Positions 26,008-34,647 of a stretch of 64,000 bases of DNA are shown here, in pieces. How positions within the stretch are numbered: the stretch's first letter is position 1; each line of letters starts with the position of its first letter. Source of the DNA: Desulfovibrio sp. Huiquan2017 (GTDB taxonomy: Bacteria > Desulfobacterota > Desulfovibrionia > Desulfovibrionales > Desulfovibrionaceae); contig NZ_JAFMPN010000014.1 in the NCBI RefSeq assembly GCF_017351175.1, positions 64,366 to 128,365 of the forward strand, given 5' to 3'. The notes under the pieces were generated by a model that saw only the letters and a list, made by a program, of their open reading frames with translations, did no database searches and was not told the origin of the DNA. The position numbers and the translations under genes are program-made.

Positions 26008-26676
26008 ATGATTGACGCGCCCATCTGGATCTCCGGCATCCTCCCCCGTTTGCAGGATGCCTTCGGCCCCCGATTGCAATATTTCGGTCTTCAGGGCAGC
26101 TATCGCCGAGGAGAAGCCACCGAAACCAGCGACATCGACCTCGTCGTCCTGCTGGATGAAGTCGGGCTGGACGATCTCGACGCCTATCGAGCCCTCGTTT
26201 ATGCCATGCCCGAGGGGAACAAGGCCTGCGGCTTTCTCTGCGGCCTTCGGGAATTCGCCGCCTGGCCGCCCCACGAGCTCTTCCCCTTCCGCATGGATAC
26301 GGCCGATCATTTCGGCAAACTGGACGACTTTCTGCCGCCCGTCACCCGGGACGACATCCGGCGCGGGGTCGCGATCAGCGCCTCGCCCCTTCTACATCTG
26401 CTGACACACAGCTATCTCTATGCCGAGGCCGAGACGAGGCCGGACATCCTCAAGGAAGCCTGCAAATCCGCATTCTTCCTCATGCTTGTAGTCGAATATC
26501 TTGATTCAGGCCGGTACTGCGAAAACAAGCGGGAGCTGCTCTCCCGCCTGGACGGCATTCCCAGGGAAATAATTCTGGCAAGCATGGATTTCCCGGCCCG
26601 GCTTGCCTTCCATTCGGGACGGGAGATATTCAATATGCTTCTGGACTGGACCCGAAATGTGCTCACATCAGCCTGA
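26008..26676 (+). CDS. Nucleotidyltransferase-fold protein with helical C-terminal domain
   Basis: A 222-residue protein. The polymerase-beta-like motif FGLQGSYRRGEATETSDIDL gives Gly30-Ser31 and the metal-binding Asp42/Asp44. The C-terminal 120 residues are helical, with LLHLLTHSYLYAEAE and KSAFFLMLVVEYLDSG, similar in outline to the HEPN-like or kanamycin-nucleotidyltransferase-like helical bundles found with this fold. It could modify a small molecule or a protein. The ATG at 26008 follows AAGGAG by 6 nt; an in-frame ATG at 25846 would add a low-complexity leader. No antitoxin-like partner gene is adjacent. Confidence 0.8.
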   Translation: MIDAPIWISGILPRLQDAFGPRLQYFGLQGSYRRGEATETSDIDLVVLLDEVGLDDLDAYRALVYAMPEGNKACGFLCGLREFAAWPPHELFPFRMDTADHFGKLDDFLPPVTRDDIRRGVAISASPLLHLLTHSYLYAEAETRPDILKEACKSAFFLMLVVEYLDSGRYCENKRELLSRLDGIPREIILASMDFPARLAFHSGREIFNMLLDWTRNVLTSA

Positions 26677-27223
26677 TCCGCATTGTCAAAGAAAATTCAA
26701 GATTGCAGTCTGTTGAATACGACCCTGCTGTTCTCGTGGATCCGAAGGGCGGAGTCGGAATTTTACCTCGAAAAGAGGTGGCCTGCCATTTGAATTTGAA
26801 ACCCCACTCTTTGGCTTACTTCGATTTTCCCGTTTATTGAGGGCCGCCAGCCAATGCCAGCGGTTCTCTCATTATGACGAAACCGGGACGACCAATCTCT
26901 CGCCGCCAGCATCCTCTTCAATTTCATCCTCCTGTTAATCCAATTCGTCCTTGTCGCGTTCGACGGAACGGGGCTTGTCGCCCTCCAGTGAGAAGATGTG
27001 AGGATCCCATAGTCAAAACTGGTCAGAAGCAGGTCCGATTCAGCCCTGAACAGCCTGGTCCGTCTTTTGACTCTTTTCATCGGATTCGTCCCGAACAGCT
27101 ACAACGCAGCCCAATTTCCCTCGGGCCTTCCATCAGCAATATAGGACATCAAAATCAAGGACCAGTCGGTTGGACGACGCTCCGCCAGGCACCAACCCTA
27201 CCGGCCTGTTCGCGGCCACCAAT

Positions 27224-27253
27224 AAAGACCGCCCCCCCCCAGCCGGTCTTTTC
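27224..27253 (+). terminator. Possible rho-independent terminator in gene-poor region
   Basis: Stem AAAGACCG/CGGTCTTT (8 bp) with a C-rich 12-nt loop, followed by TTCCTTTT. No intact gene precedes it on this strand, so it may be a relic. Confidence 0.4.
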
Positions 27254-27968
27254 CTTTTACTGTCCTCCATCAGGCCCTGTCCCAAGCAGGAATATGAATA
27301 TCCCGTTAAATTCCCTGTCAAAGAATGAAAAGGGGACGATGTGAGAGGATCGACGCACACCGATGGATTGCGACATTCTCGAATCAAAACAGGAGGCAGT
27401 GAACTGAACGTTCAAGGTCGGAAATATGGCGAGATCAAATTCGGTGGCCCGGGTCACAAGGAGGACTGTGCGTGGCAGACGATCGGAAGCGTGAAAAGCG
27501 TTGCACGGAGTGGTCCTCCCGTTGCCAGCCTCCGCCAGTATCTCGGGCATTCCGGGAGAAACGAGGGCGCCCCGGCGGCATTCCGCATCTGCATTCGAGC
27601 AGACGATTAGGACGACGACGCCTGGACAGCCAAGGTCGCCGACATGACGCAACTCCTGGCAAAAGTTGGAACGCCCCGCAGCTTCCAACCTGGCTGCATC
27701 TCTCGACGGTTATCCAGCAATTTCTGTCTTCGATATCCCCACATGGCGGGATGAGTCCCGTGGCGCATGGAACTCACTGTGCGAGACCGGTCCCTTCGGC
27801 CATACATACGACTATCGCACAGATTGAGCTATGAAGACGATCGTTTGTCCCGCTGGGCAGATCTGGAAATGTTGTCTCGGTCGGAATCATTGGTAATGAT
27901 GCCGAGAGATATCAATGGCGTTAGATGCCTGTAGAAACAGCCCCACAGCCCCTGGGTTTTCGCCTGTC

Positions 27969-28010
27969 AAAAAAGAGGAAGGGTTGCAGCCTGTTAGCTG
28001 CAACCCTTTT
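27969..28010 (-). terminator. Terminator after tRNA-Leu
   Basis: An 11-bp stem AGGGTTGCAGC/GCTGCAACCCT with a 6-nt loop. On the minus strand it is followed by TCCTCTTTTTT. It ends the rimI-pgk-tpiA-secG-tRNA-Leu run. Confidence 0.8.
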
Positions 28011-28017
28011 GAGTTCA

Positions 28018-28104
28018 TGGTGCCGGGGGGGGGATTCGAACCCCCACGGAATTTCTTCCACTGCCCCCTCAAGACAGCGTGTCTACCAATTCCACCACCT
28101 CGGC
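28018..28104 (-). tRNA. tRNA-Leu (anticodon GAG)
   Basis: An 87-nt class II tRNA with encoded CCA. The 5' part GCCGAGGTGGTGGAATTGG has the leucine D-arm pattern. The anticodon loop TTGAGGG in stem CTGTC/GGCAG gives GAG. A long variable arm and a T-arm around TTCGAAT follow. The acceptor stem pairs GCCGAGG with CCCCGGC and so contains an A5-C68 mismatch. It lies 17 bp downstream of secG, the same order as secG-leuU of E. coli, and is probably processed from the secG transcript. Confidence 0.95.
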
Positions 28105-28121
28105 ACGATATGCTTTGAGCA

Positions 28122-28472
28122 TTATTTGCTCTTGGCGTCGTCTCCGGTATCCTTGAAAGTCACTCCGGGCTTGGCTGGCGCGGCCGGAGCCGTGGTTTCC
28201 GCCGCAGGCACGTTCTGCTGCAGCATAATGGAATCCACGCTGGACACCTTGTTGCCGGTCAGGATGTTATATCCGAGGGAAGTGACCAGGAAAACCGTTG
28301 CAAGTCCGGCGGTTACCTTGACCAGGAGACCGCCTGCGCCGGTGCTGCCGAACATCGTGCTGCTCCCGCCGCCGAAGATGACTCCCATCCCCTCGTGACC
28401 GGACTGAAGCATTACAGCGCCGATCAAAAAGATGCAAGCCAAAACATGGATGACTATGACTATGGTTTCCAC
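28122..28472 (-). CDS. secG: Preprotein translocase subunit SecG
   Basis: A 116-residue inner-membrane subunit of SecYEG that assists SecA-driven export. Two transmembrane helices (about 2-22 and 52-72) flank the conserved cytoplasmic loop LQSGHEGMGVIFGGGSS and MFGSTGAGG. The alanine/proline-rich C-terminal tail is typical of proteobacterial SecG. It follows tpiA by 40 bp and precedes tRNA-Leu. Confidence 0.95.
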   Translation of the reverse strand: METIVIVIHVLACIFLIGAVMLQSGHEGMGVIFGGGSSTMFGSTGAGGLLVKVTAGLATVFLVTSLGYNILTGNKVSSVDSIMLQQNVPAAETTAPAAPAKPGVTFKDTGDDAKSK

Positions 28473-28512
28473 AATTAATCCCTTTTCTTAAAACTTTTTT
28501 CCGCTTGCAAAA

Positions 28513-29268
28513 TCAAGCCAGTACGATCTGACTGAAGCTTTCTCCCTGCAAGCTCGCGCCTCCTACCAATACTCCATCGACGTTGTCAAGCGCAATAATT
28601 TCCGCGCAGTTGCCCGGCTTGACGCTTCCACCGTACAATATCCTAATTTCATTAGCTTTTTTTCCAAAAACAGAAACGAGAATTTTCCGGGTGAAAGCAT
28701 GCGCTTCAATAATTTCGACAGGACCGGCCACTTCGCCGGTGCCGATGGCCCAGACGGGTTCATAAGCCACGGACAAACGCTCGGAGTCGATGTCCATGGG
28801 TACGTCTGCGAGCCCGGCCCGCAATTGGCGTTCGAGCACTTCATGTACCCGGCCCGCCCTACGCTCTTCGATAAGCTCGCCGATGCACAGGATGACCTTA
28901 AGCCCCTGCGACAGGCCATAAGCGGTCTTGCGCCCCACCAAGGCGTCATCTTCACCAAGCACGTGCCGACGCTCGGAATGGCCGGTCAGACCGAAGGAAG
29001 CGCCCGCGTCCTTGAGCATCCTCGGAGAGATTTCACCGGTGAAGGCGCCCTCCTCCTCCGTATAAAAATCCTGGCCTCCGACCGAAAAACCGGCCTTTGG
29101 ACCCAACACGTCTCCCACGGCCTTGATCGCTGTAAAAGGCGGGAATATGAGCACTTCCCTGTCCGCCGAAAGTTTACTCGCGGCCAGCTCGACCAGTTCC
29201 TCCGCCGTGGATGCGGCCTCGTCCCAGGTCTTGTACATCTTCCAGTTGGCTGCCATCAACTTCTTCAT
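28513..29268 (-). CDS. tpiA: Triosephosphate isomerase
   Basis: A 251-residue TIM-barrel enzyme interconverting dihydroxyacetone phosphate and glyceraldehyde 3-phosphate. It has the substrate lysine in MAANWKMYK, the catalytic histidine in GLTGHSERR, the glutamate in AYEPVWAIGTG, and the phosphate loop ILYGGSVKPGN. The ATG at 29268 overlaps the pgk stop (TAATG), which decides the start over a codon four residues upstream. Confidence 0.97.
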   Translation of the reverse strand: MKKLMAANWKMYKTWDEAASTAEELVELAASKLSADREVLIFPPFTAIKAVGDVLGPKAGFSVGGQDFYTEEEGAFTGEISPRMLKDAGASFGLTGHSERRHVLGEDDALVGRKTAYGLSQGLKVILCIGELIEERRAGRVHEVLERQLRAGLADVPMDIDSERLSVAYEPVWAIGTGEVAGPVEIIEAHAFTRKILVSVFGKKANEIRILYGGSVKPGNCAEIIALDNVDGVLVGGASLQGESFSQIVLA

Positions 29269-30467
29269 TAGTTCATGCACTCCTTTAAAGCTCTGAAGGC
29301 CGGAAGTTCCTTGCCTTCGAGGAATTCCAGGAACGAACCGCCGCCCGTGGAAATGAAACTGAACTTGTCGGCCAGGCCGAGCAGGTGGACCACGGCGTCC
29401 GTGTCCCCGCCGCCGACAATGGTCAGGCTGTCGTCCAGCCCGGCGATGGCCTCGCAGACCGCCAGCGACCCCTTGGCAAAGGCCGTGGTTTCAAAGAGTC
29501 CCATAGGCCCGTTCCAGACCACGGTCCTGGCCAATTTGAGAATGGAAACGAAATGGGTGATGGTTTCGGGTCCGATGTCCAGGACCAGGGCGTCCGGCGG
29601 AATGGTCTTGGCCGTGCACACTCCCTCCGCCTGTTTGGCCTTGGGCGTCTTGGCATAAAGGAAATCCACCGGCAGATGGAGCACCGACCCCATGGATTTG
29701 GCCTTGGCCATGATCTCGGCGGCGGCATCCACCAAATCCGGCTCCACCAGGGACAGGCCCACGTCATACCCCTGGGCCAGAAGAAAGGTATTGGCCATGG
29801 CACCGCCGATGATGATGTCGTCCACTTTGCCGAGCAGATTATGCAATATTCCCAGCTTGGTGGAAACCTTGGCACCGCCCGAGACGCAGACATAGGGGCG
29901 CTTTGGAGATTGCAGGGCCTCGCCGAGGTATTCGTATTCCCGCTTAAGCAGGAACCCGGCGCAGCAGACCTTGGCGAACCGGGGAACGTCCACCACCGAG
30001 GCGTTCTCGCGATGAGCCACGCCGAAAGCATCGTTGACGTACACATCGGCCAGGGAGGCGAGCAGCTTGCCGAAATCGCCTCGTTCCTCGGGAGTCTTGC
30101 CGGTTTCCTCGGGGTTGAAGCGCAGGTTGTCGAGCATGATCACCTGCCCGGGGACGAGGTCGGCTGCCATCTTCACGGCCTGGTCGCCAATACGACCCGG
30201 CACCAAGGCCACGCCCTTGCCGAGCAGTTCGCCGGTGCGCTTGGCCACCGGTCCCAGGGAAAGCTCGGGCACGACCTTGCCCTTGGGCTTGCCCAGATGC
30301 GCACAGAGAATGACCGCAGCCCCTTGGTCCAAGGCGTACCGGATGGTCGGCAGGGCCGCTCTAATGCGGTTGTCGTCGGTGATGACTCCATCCTCGATGG
30401 GGACATTGAAATCCACCCTGAACAGCACCTTTTTTCCAGCGATATCAACCTGATCAATACACAACAT
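29268..30467 (-). CDS. pgk: Phosphoglycerate kinase
   Basis: A 399-residue glycolytic/gluconeogenic kinase transferring phosphate between 1,3-bisphosphoglycerate and ADP. Motifs in order: VLFRVDFNVPIEDG, LCAHLGKPKG, MLDNLRFNPEE, VCVSGGAKVSTKLG, VWNGPMGLFE, and the nucleotide-binding GGGDTDAVVHLLG and STGGGSFLEFLEG. It starts 11 bp after rimI and overlaps tpiA by 1 bp. Confidence 0.97.
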   Translation of the reverse strand: MLCIDQVDIAGKKVLFRVDFNVPIEDGVITDDNRIRAALPTIRYALDQGAAVILCAHLGKPKGKVVPELSLGPVAKRTGELLGKGVALVPGRIGDQAVKMAADLVPGQVIMLDNLRFNPEETGKTPEERGDFGKLLASLADVYVNDAFGVAHRENASVVDVPRFAKVCCAGFLLKREYEYLGEALQSPKRPYVCVSGGAKVSTKLGILHNLLGKVDDIIIGGAMANTFLLAQGYDVGLSLVEPDLVDAAAEIMAKAKSMGSVLHLPVDFLYAKTPKAKQAEGVCTAKTIPPDALVLDIGPETITHFVSILKLARTVVWNGPMGLFETTAFAKGSLAVCEAIAGLDDSLTIVGGGDTDAVVHLLGLADKFSFISTGGGSFLEFLEGKELPAFRALKECMN

Positions 30468-30478
30468 ACGTCAAAACC

Positions 30479-30934
30479 TCATGCGTCGTTTTGTTGAAAG
30501 TCATACCGGAACAGGAGAGCGTCTTCCCTGGTATCCGGGTAGTATTTCTTCCTTACGCCGATCTTCTTGTATCCGAACTTGCGATACAAAGCCAAGGCCG
30601 GGTCGTTAGAGACCTTTACATCCAAAAAACTTTTTGTCACGCCGCGGGCCGCGCACATTTCGAAACTCCGGCCAAGCAGGGCTTCGCCAATCCCCTGACG
30701 CCGGTAACCGGGATGGACGGCCAGATTGAGAATCTCCATCTCGTCCGCAATGAGGGAAAAGGCCATATAGCCCACAAGCCCCCCGTCCCGGCGCACGCCG
30801 ATCACCTTGTAGGCGCCGCCCTCAAGGCCGAGCAGGAACTGTTCCCTGGTCCAATGGTACTCGAAACATAATTTTTCCAGGTCCATGAGATCCCGGATAT
30901 CCGGCTCTCCCAGTTCAACTACCTCGTCATTCAT
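30479..30934 (-). CDS. rimI: Ribosomal protein-alanine N-acetyltransferase RimI
   Basis: A 151-residue GNAT enzyme that acetylates protein N-termini (S18 in E. coli). The family-typical opening is DLMDLEKLCFEYHWTREQF. The acetyl-CoA loop is LAVHPGYRRQGIGEALL, followed by FLDVKVSNDPALALYRKFGY and YYPDTREDALLF, all strongly RimI-like. It is the first gene of the pgk-tpiA-secG run and is divergent from the Nudix gene. Confidence 0.92.
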   Translation of the reverse strand: MNDEVVELGEPDIRDLMDLEKLCFEYHWTREQFLLGLEGGAYKVIGVRRDGGLVGYMAFSLIADEMEILNLAVHPGYRRQGIGEALLGRSFEMCAARGVTKSFLDVKVSNDPALALYRKFGYKKIGVRKKYYPDTREDALLFRYDFQQNDA

Positions 30935-31016
30935 CTCGCCTCCACACCCTTGAGGGGCTGGATATATTGCAACATTCCGTGTACACAGGGTTTACGAGCC
31001 AAACAAGAGAACGCCC

Positions 31017-31553
31017 ATGATCACACATCAAGAAGCCCAAGAGCGCGACACGGATCACCTAGTTGAAGTCATTGACGGGAACAACCGCCCCCTGGCCGTT
31101 CTTTCCAAACGCAGCGTGCATCGACAGCTTTTGATGCACCGTTCGGTCCAGGTGCTCGTCTTCAACCCGGAAAAAAAGATATTCTTGCAAAAGCGCAACC
31201 AGAACAAGCCATTCTTCCCCGGCCGCTGGGACATTTCCGCCCGAACCCACCCCCGGGCGGGCGAGTCCGCCTTCGACGCCGCCGTCCGCGCCCTCAAGGA
31301 AGAGTTGAACTTGGAGATCGAGCATCCCCAATTGGTCCGGGAACTTCCCGCCGGGCCCGAGACCGGCTTCGAGCATGTCTCCCTGTTCGAGGTGACCAAA
31401 AACACCCTGCCCGTAGTTCCCAACGACGAGGCCGCCTCAGAAGGGTTCTATTATTCACCCGAGGAATTGACCTGCATGGTCAAGGAATTCCGGGAACTGC
31501 TCACGCCCAACCTTGTCATCCTCTGGGAATCCGGCCTGCTCGTCCCGGCCTAG
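31017..31553 (+). CDS. Nudix hydrolase, isopentenyl-diphosphate-isomerase-like
   Basis: A 178-residue Nudix-fold protein. The core reads FPGRWDISARTHPRAGES, then AAVRALKEELNLEI. The second part replaces the canonical REUxEExGU with a shorter form, more like type I isopentenyl-diphosphate isomerase and YfcD-type proteins. It may hydrolyse a nucleoside diphosphate derivative; the substrate is unknown. Its stop overlaps the stop of the convergent inositol phosphatase by 4 bp. Confidence 0.82.
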   Translation: MITHQEAQERDTDHLVEVIDGNNRPLAVLSKRSVHRQLLMHRSVQVLVFNPEKKIFLQKRNQNKPFFPGRWDISARTHPRAGESAFDAAVRALKEELNLEIEHPQLVRELPAGPETGFEHVSLFEVTKNTLPVVPNDEAASEGFYYSPEELTCMVKEFRELLTPNLVILWESGLLVPA

Positions 31554-32344
31554 TCCCCGGCCAAAAGGCCGCTCAATGCCTCATGAATCCTGCCGTTGGT
31601 GGCCAGGATGCAGCGCGACCCGAAGGTATACGGCACGGTCGTCTCGTATTCGCTCACCCGGCCGCCCGCCTCGGTAACCAACAGCATTCCGGCCGCGGTG
31701 TCCCAAGGATTCAGGGCGCGTTCGTAAAAACCGTCCAGCCGACCGCAGGCCACAAAGGCCAGGTCCACGGCCGCCGCTCCGCCCCGGCGAATCCCCTGGG
31801 CAACGGGCAGCAGCGTCCTGAGATTTTTGAGAATATCTTCAAGATGCGCGTCAATGTCGTAGGGAAATCCCGTGGCCAGGACGCACTGCTCCAAATCAGC
31901 CTCTCCAGTCACGCCAATCCGTTTGCCGTTCAAAAATGCGCCCTGTCCCTCCACGGCGGTGAAGCGCTCGCCCAGAAGCGGCATGTTGACCATGCCCAGG
32001 ACCACCCGGTCGCGGTGCCACAGGGCTATGGAATTGGCCACGTAAGGCAGGCCGTGCGCGAAATTCGTAGTTCCGTCCACCGGGTCGATGATCCAGGTCA
32101 GTTCGCCGGGCTCGGTGTCCTTGGCCGTTTCCTCGGCCAGGAAATCCGAACCGGGCAGGAGCGAGGCCAACTCGGCCTTGAGCATGGTTTCCACGGCCAT
32201 GTCGGTCTCGGTGACCAGGTCTATGCGCCCCTTGTGCAGGATCTTCCGGCTTCGGCTCGCGCCCTCACGGACGATCTCTCCGGCCTTATCCGCGACAAGG
32301 TCCAGCCCTTTCATGATGCGTACAGCGTCGAAATCATCCGTCAT
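31550..32344 (-). CDS. Inositol monophosphatase family protein (SuhB-like)
   Basis: A 264-residue Mg-dependent phosphatase. Metal- and substrate-binding motifs are LVTETDMAVE, FLAEETAKD, WIIDPVDGTTNFAHGLP, RRGGAAAVDLAFVACGRLDG and NPWDTAAGMLLVTEAGG. This is the full family set. It may act on inositol phosphates or similar sugar phosphates, or in a SuhB-like RNA role. It is convergent with the Nudix gene, overlapping by 4 bp, and lies 66 bp after the small cysteine-rich gene. Confidence 0.93.
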   Translation of the reverse strand: MTDDFDAVRIMKGLDLVADKAGEIVREGASRSRKILHKGRIDLVTETDMAVETMLKAELASLLPGSDFLAEETAKDTEPGELTWIIDPVDGTTNFAHGLPYVANSIALWHRDRVVLGMVNMPLLGERFTAVEGQGAFLNGKRIGVTGEADLEQCVLATGFPYDIDAHLEDILKNLRTLLPVAQGIRRGGAAAVDLAFVACGRLDGFYERALNPWDTAAGMLLVTEAGGRVSEYETTVPYTFGSRCILATNGRIHEALSGLLAGD

Positions 32345-32410
32345 GTGGCCTTCCTCTCAAAGAAAAGGGCGGTCTGGGCCGCCCTGCATGAATGTCTCGA
32401 TAACGCGGGC

Positions 32411-32614
32411 CTAGGACCTGCGCTGGATGAAAAATTCCACGGACCGATTGAAGGTTTTTTCTTCTTCCTTGGTGAAATAGCAAGCGGGCAGTTCCCCCCG
32501 CTGCCGATGATAATGCAGACATTCACAGCAGATGCCGTGTTTGTCGCAGTTGTCGGTACAGGTACAGTATTGCTCGTTGATTTTCGATCGCGGGCATTGA
32601 TCCTTCTTCTTCAT
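32411..32614 (-). CDS. Small cysteine-rich protein (DUF6485-like)
   Basis: A 67-residue protein with seven closely spaced cysteines in the first 36 residues ([19 protein letters not shown]) plus His-rich HYHRQ and one more Cys at ACYF. This pattern suggests a compact metal-binding fold. It resembles the DUF6485 group found mainly in anaerobes; the assignment is from memory of the pattern. A good promoter (32671-32699) lies about 55 bp upstream and the inositol phosphatase follows, so the two may be co-transcribed. Confidence 0.82.
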   Translation of the reverse strand: MKKKDQCPRSKINEQYCTCTDNCDKHGICCECLHYHRQRGELPACYFTKEEEKTFNRSVEFFIQRRS

Positions 32615-32670
32615 GACGATCCCTCTGGTCGCGGAAACATTGCGGTTCGATTGCGCCTCAAAACCTGTAT

Positions 32671-32699
32671 ATACTAGCCAACAGAGGACAGAGAGTCAA
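32671..32699 (-). promoter_or_regulatory. Sigma-70 promoter for the small cysteine-rich gene
   Basis: On the minus strand TTGACT and TAGTAT are spaced by 17 nt, ending about 57 nt before the start codon at 32614. Confidence 0.6.
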
Positions 32700-32889
32700 T
32701 AATTCAAGCCCATTGTTTCCCGACGCCCCTCGGATGACGCCTTGATCAACCCGTGGCCGGGAAGAGGTCGTCACGATGCGATTATAATGCGCTAATCATT
32801 GTATTTCACGGCAGATAGGTATAAAGATTTATGATGATCATATGAGGCCCGACCCTCTCCGCCTTTGACTTGACCCGGAACCGCTCCCA

Positions 32890-34626
32890 ATGTGGAAGAA
32901 AGCATTCAGCCAGGCTCCTGGCTACAAGAAGAAAGGGAAAAAGAAGTCCCCCGTCCGACTCGAAACCCTTGAGGAACTCAAGGAGTTCATCGATTACGAG
33001 CATATCAAGCACTGTCTGCTCCGGCCCTACTTCGAGGAACCCGACTATCCCCTGGTGGAGGCCCGGGAGTTGCTGCCCTCTTTCGAGGTCGATCTCTACG
33101 AGCATAAGAACCTGCCGGGATTTTCCTTGGTCGCCTTCGAACGACAGCTCAACTCCTTTCAGGAGATATTCCAGTTCGACGCCCTGCACTCGCTCTCGGA
33201 CTGGGAGGAGATGCTGACGCAGGACTCCTGCTCGGTGGAAGAAAACGCCCGGGCGACCAACATTCGCACCTTCCTCAGCCGCCTGCCCAAACGATACCGT
33301 CAGGAATTTTTGAACAAATTCGAAACCAGCGACATCTGTGACATCCGGGACTACGACAAGATCCTGCCCTTTCTCCTACAATTGGAGCGGGCCCATGTCC
33401 TGGCCCTGAACTCGACGGGCGAGTTCACCCTGCAAGGCATGTACGCTTCCCTGCCGTCGAATCTGGACAGCGAGCTCAAACAATTCGGGCTCAAGATCGG
33501 CAAGTTCAAGCCGGGCAACAACCTGCTCTACGAGTGCAACCGGCTATTCGTCTACCAGTTCATGATGGAACTGTACGGTTTCCCCATCGTCTCGGAGCGA
33601 CGCACCTCCTCGGCCATGTTCGCCATCCGCCTGTTGCGCCAGCACGAACGGTTCATCGTCCGCGTGCTCGGCCAGAGCGACCGGACCATCACCACGCTGA
33701 TGTCGCCGCCCAAGGGCACGCCCAGACGGTCCATGAAATACCCCCGGGTAGAAAAGATCGCCCTGATCCAGGTCAACGAAAACCAGAAGGAACTGGCTGA
33801 AGTCCTCAAGGACCAGGGATTTTTCATCGATCCGAAAAAACGCGTGGTCATCCTCCGGGTAACCTACCAGCAGCACGACTACAATCCCAAAAACGTGCGG
33901 GAGGACCGCGCCCTGTCCGTGCTCCGGCAGGAGATCATCCATCCGATCACCGGACGGATCATCGAGGGCATGAACATCATTCAGAATGTACGCAACATGC
34001 TCCTGCGCCTGAACGACATCGTACGCGGCGAATACCGCATCCCGGTGAACTACAAGCGCCAGGAGCTCATCGACAACACCGAAACCCACGAGAACCGGCT
34101 CAAGGTGCTCTATGTCTGGCTGTCCAAGCACATGCACCGCATCGTGGACTACTCCGACGATTACTATGCGCAATTGGTCCGCGTTCTGGACGCCTACCTC
34201 CTGGCCCCGGACAACTATAAGATTTTTAATGAATTTCATGATTTGCACCAGGAAGTCTGGTCCCGCTACGGACAGATCCAGCAAGCCAGGAAAATCCGGG
34301 TCCTTGAAGATTTGCGCTATCGCAAGTACAAGGGAGAAGCCATCTCGTACAAACGCATGCTGGAGCTCATGACCGAGATCCTGAATGATCTCAAATTCGA
34401 GATCGTCAATTATTTCGACAGGCTTGTGATCAAGATCCTGATCATCGGCAACGATGTGGTGTCCGATTCCTACCTGTTGCGCAAATACGTGCGCCAGGAC
34501 GACAAAGACCTCTCGCCCTATGGGCGGGACATCAAGAAACTGTACCAGCAACTGGTCATGCTGCTCGACGAGTTCCGGTCCATTCGGAAATCCCGCGTGT
34601 CGAGCCAAGCCGGTTCGGGACAATAG
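32890..34626 (+). CDS. Conserved-looking hypothetical protein, 578 residues
   Basis: A long, charged, apparently cytoplasmic protein with no signal peptide or membrane segment and no motif I recognise. The N-terminus is very basic (KKKGKKKSP). Most of the rest is predicted helical, rich in Leu, Arg, Glu and Tyr. A central segment, about residues 290-335, reads VEKIALIQVNENQKELAEV and RVVILRVTYQQHDYNP and looks like an alpha/beta domain. Coding bias is like that of neighbouring housekeeping genes, so it is probably native. gcvT follows after 21 bp on the same strand, which may mean co-transcription, with no clear functional link. The 275 bp upstream hold no gene; TATAAA near 32820 may be a -10 element. 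Confidence 0.8.
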   Translation: MWKKAFSQAPGYKKKGKKKSPVRLETLEELKEFIDYEHIKHCLLRPYFEEPDYPLVEARELLPSFEVDLYEHKNLPGFSLVAFERQLNSFQEIFQFDALHSLSDWEEMLTQDSCSVEENARATNIRTFLSRLPKRYRQEFLNKFETSDICDIRDYDKILPFLLQLERAHVLALNSTGEFTLQGMYASLPSNLDSELKQFGLKIGKFKPGNNLLYECNRLFVYQFMMELYGFPIVSERRTSSAMFAIRLLRQHERFIVRVLGQSDRTITTLMSPPKGTPRRSMKYPRVEKIALIQVNENQKELAEVLKDQGFFIDPKKRVVILRVTYQQHDYNPKNVREDRALSVLRQEIIHPITGRIIEGMNIIQNVRNMLLRLNDIVRGEYRIPVNYKRQELIDNTETHENRLKVLYVWLSKHMHRIVDYSDDYYAQLVRVLDAYLLAPDNYKIFNEFHDLHQEVWSRYGQIQQARKIRVLEDLRYRKYKGEAISYKRMLELMTEILNDLKFEIVNYFDRLVIKILIIGNDVVSDSYLLRKYVRQDDKDLSPYGRDIKKLYQQLVMLLDEFRSIRKSRVSSQAGSGQ

Positions 34627-34647
34627 CAACACCGCAAGGAGCATACA

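Larger units (their letters stand above)
26677..28017. other. 1.3-kb region without a recognisable gene
   Basis: Frames of 80-156 codons occur on both strands but show no family motifs, no consistent codon preference and no good ribosome binding sites. A plus-strand hairpin AAAGACCG/CGGTCTTTT with a nine-C loop run lies at 27224-27253 and could be a terminator. The sequence may be the remains of decayed genes. It ends at the terminator of the secG-tRNA-Leu transcript. Confidence 0.5.

Noticed and set aside
26874-27688. Overlapping frames of 80-156 codons on both strands in the gene-poor region
   Set aside because: None shows motifs or conserved features, and they overlap each other; treated as fortuitous or decayed sequence.
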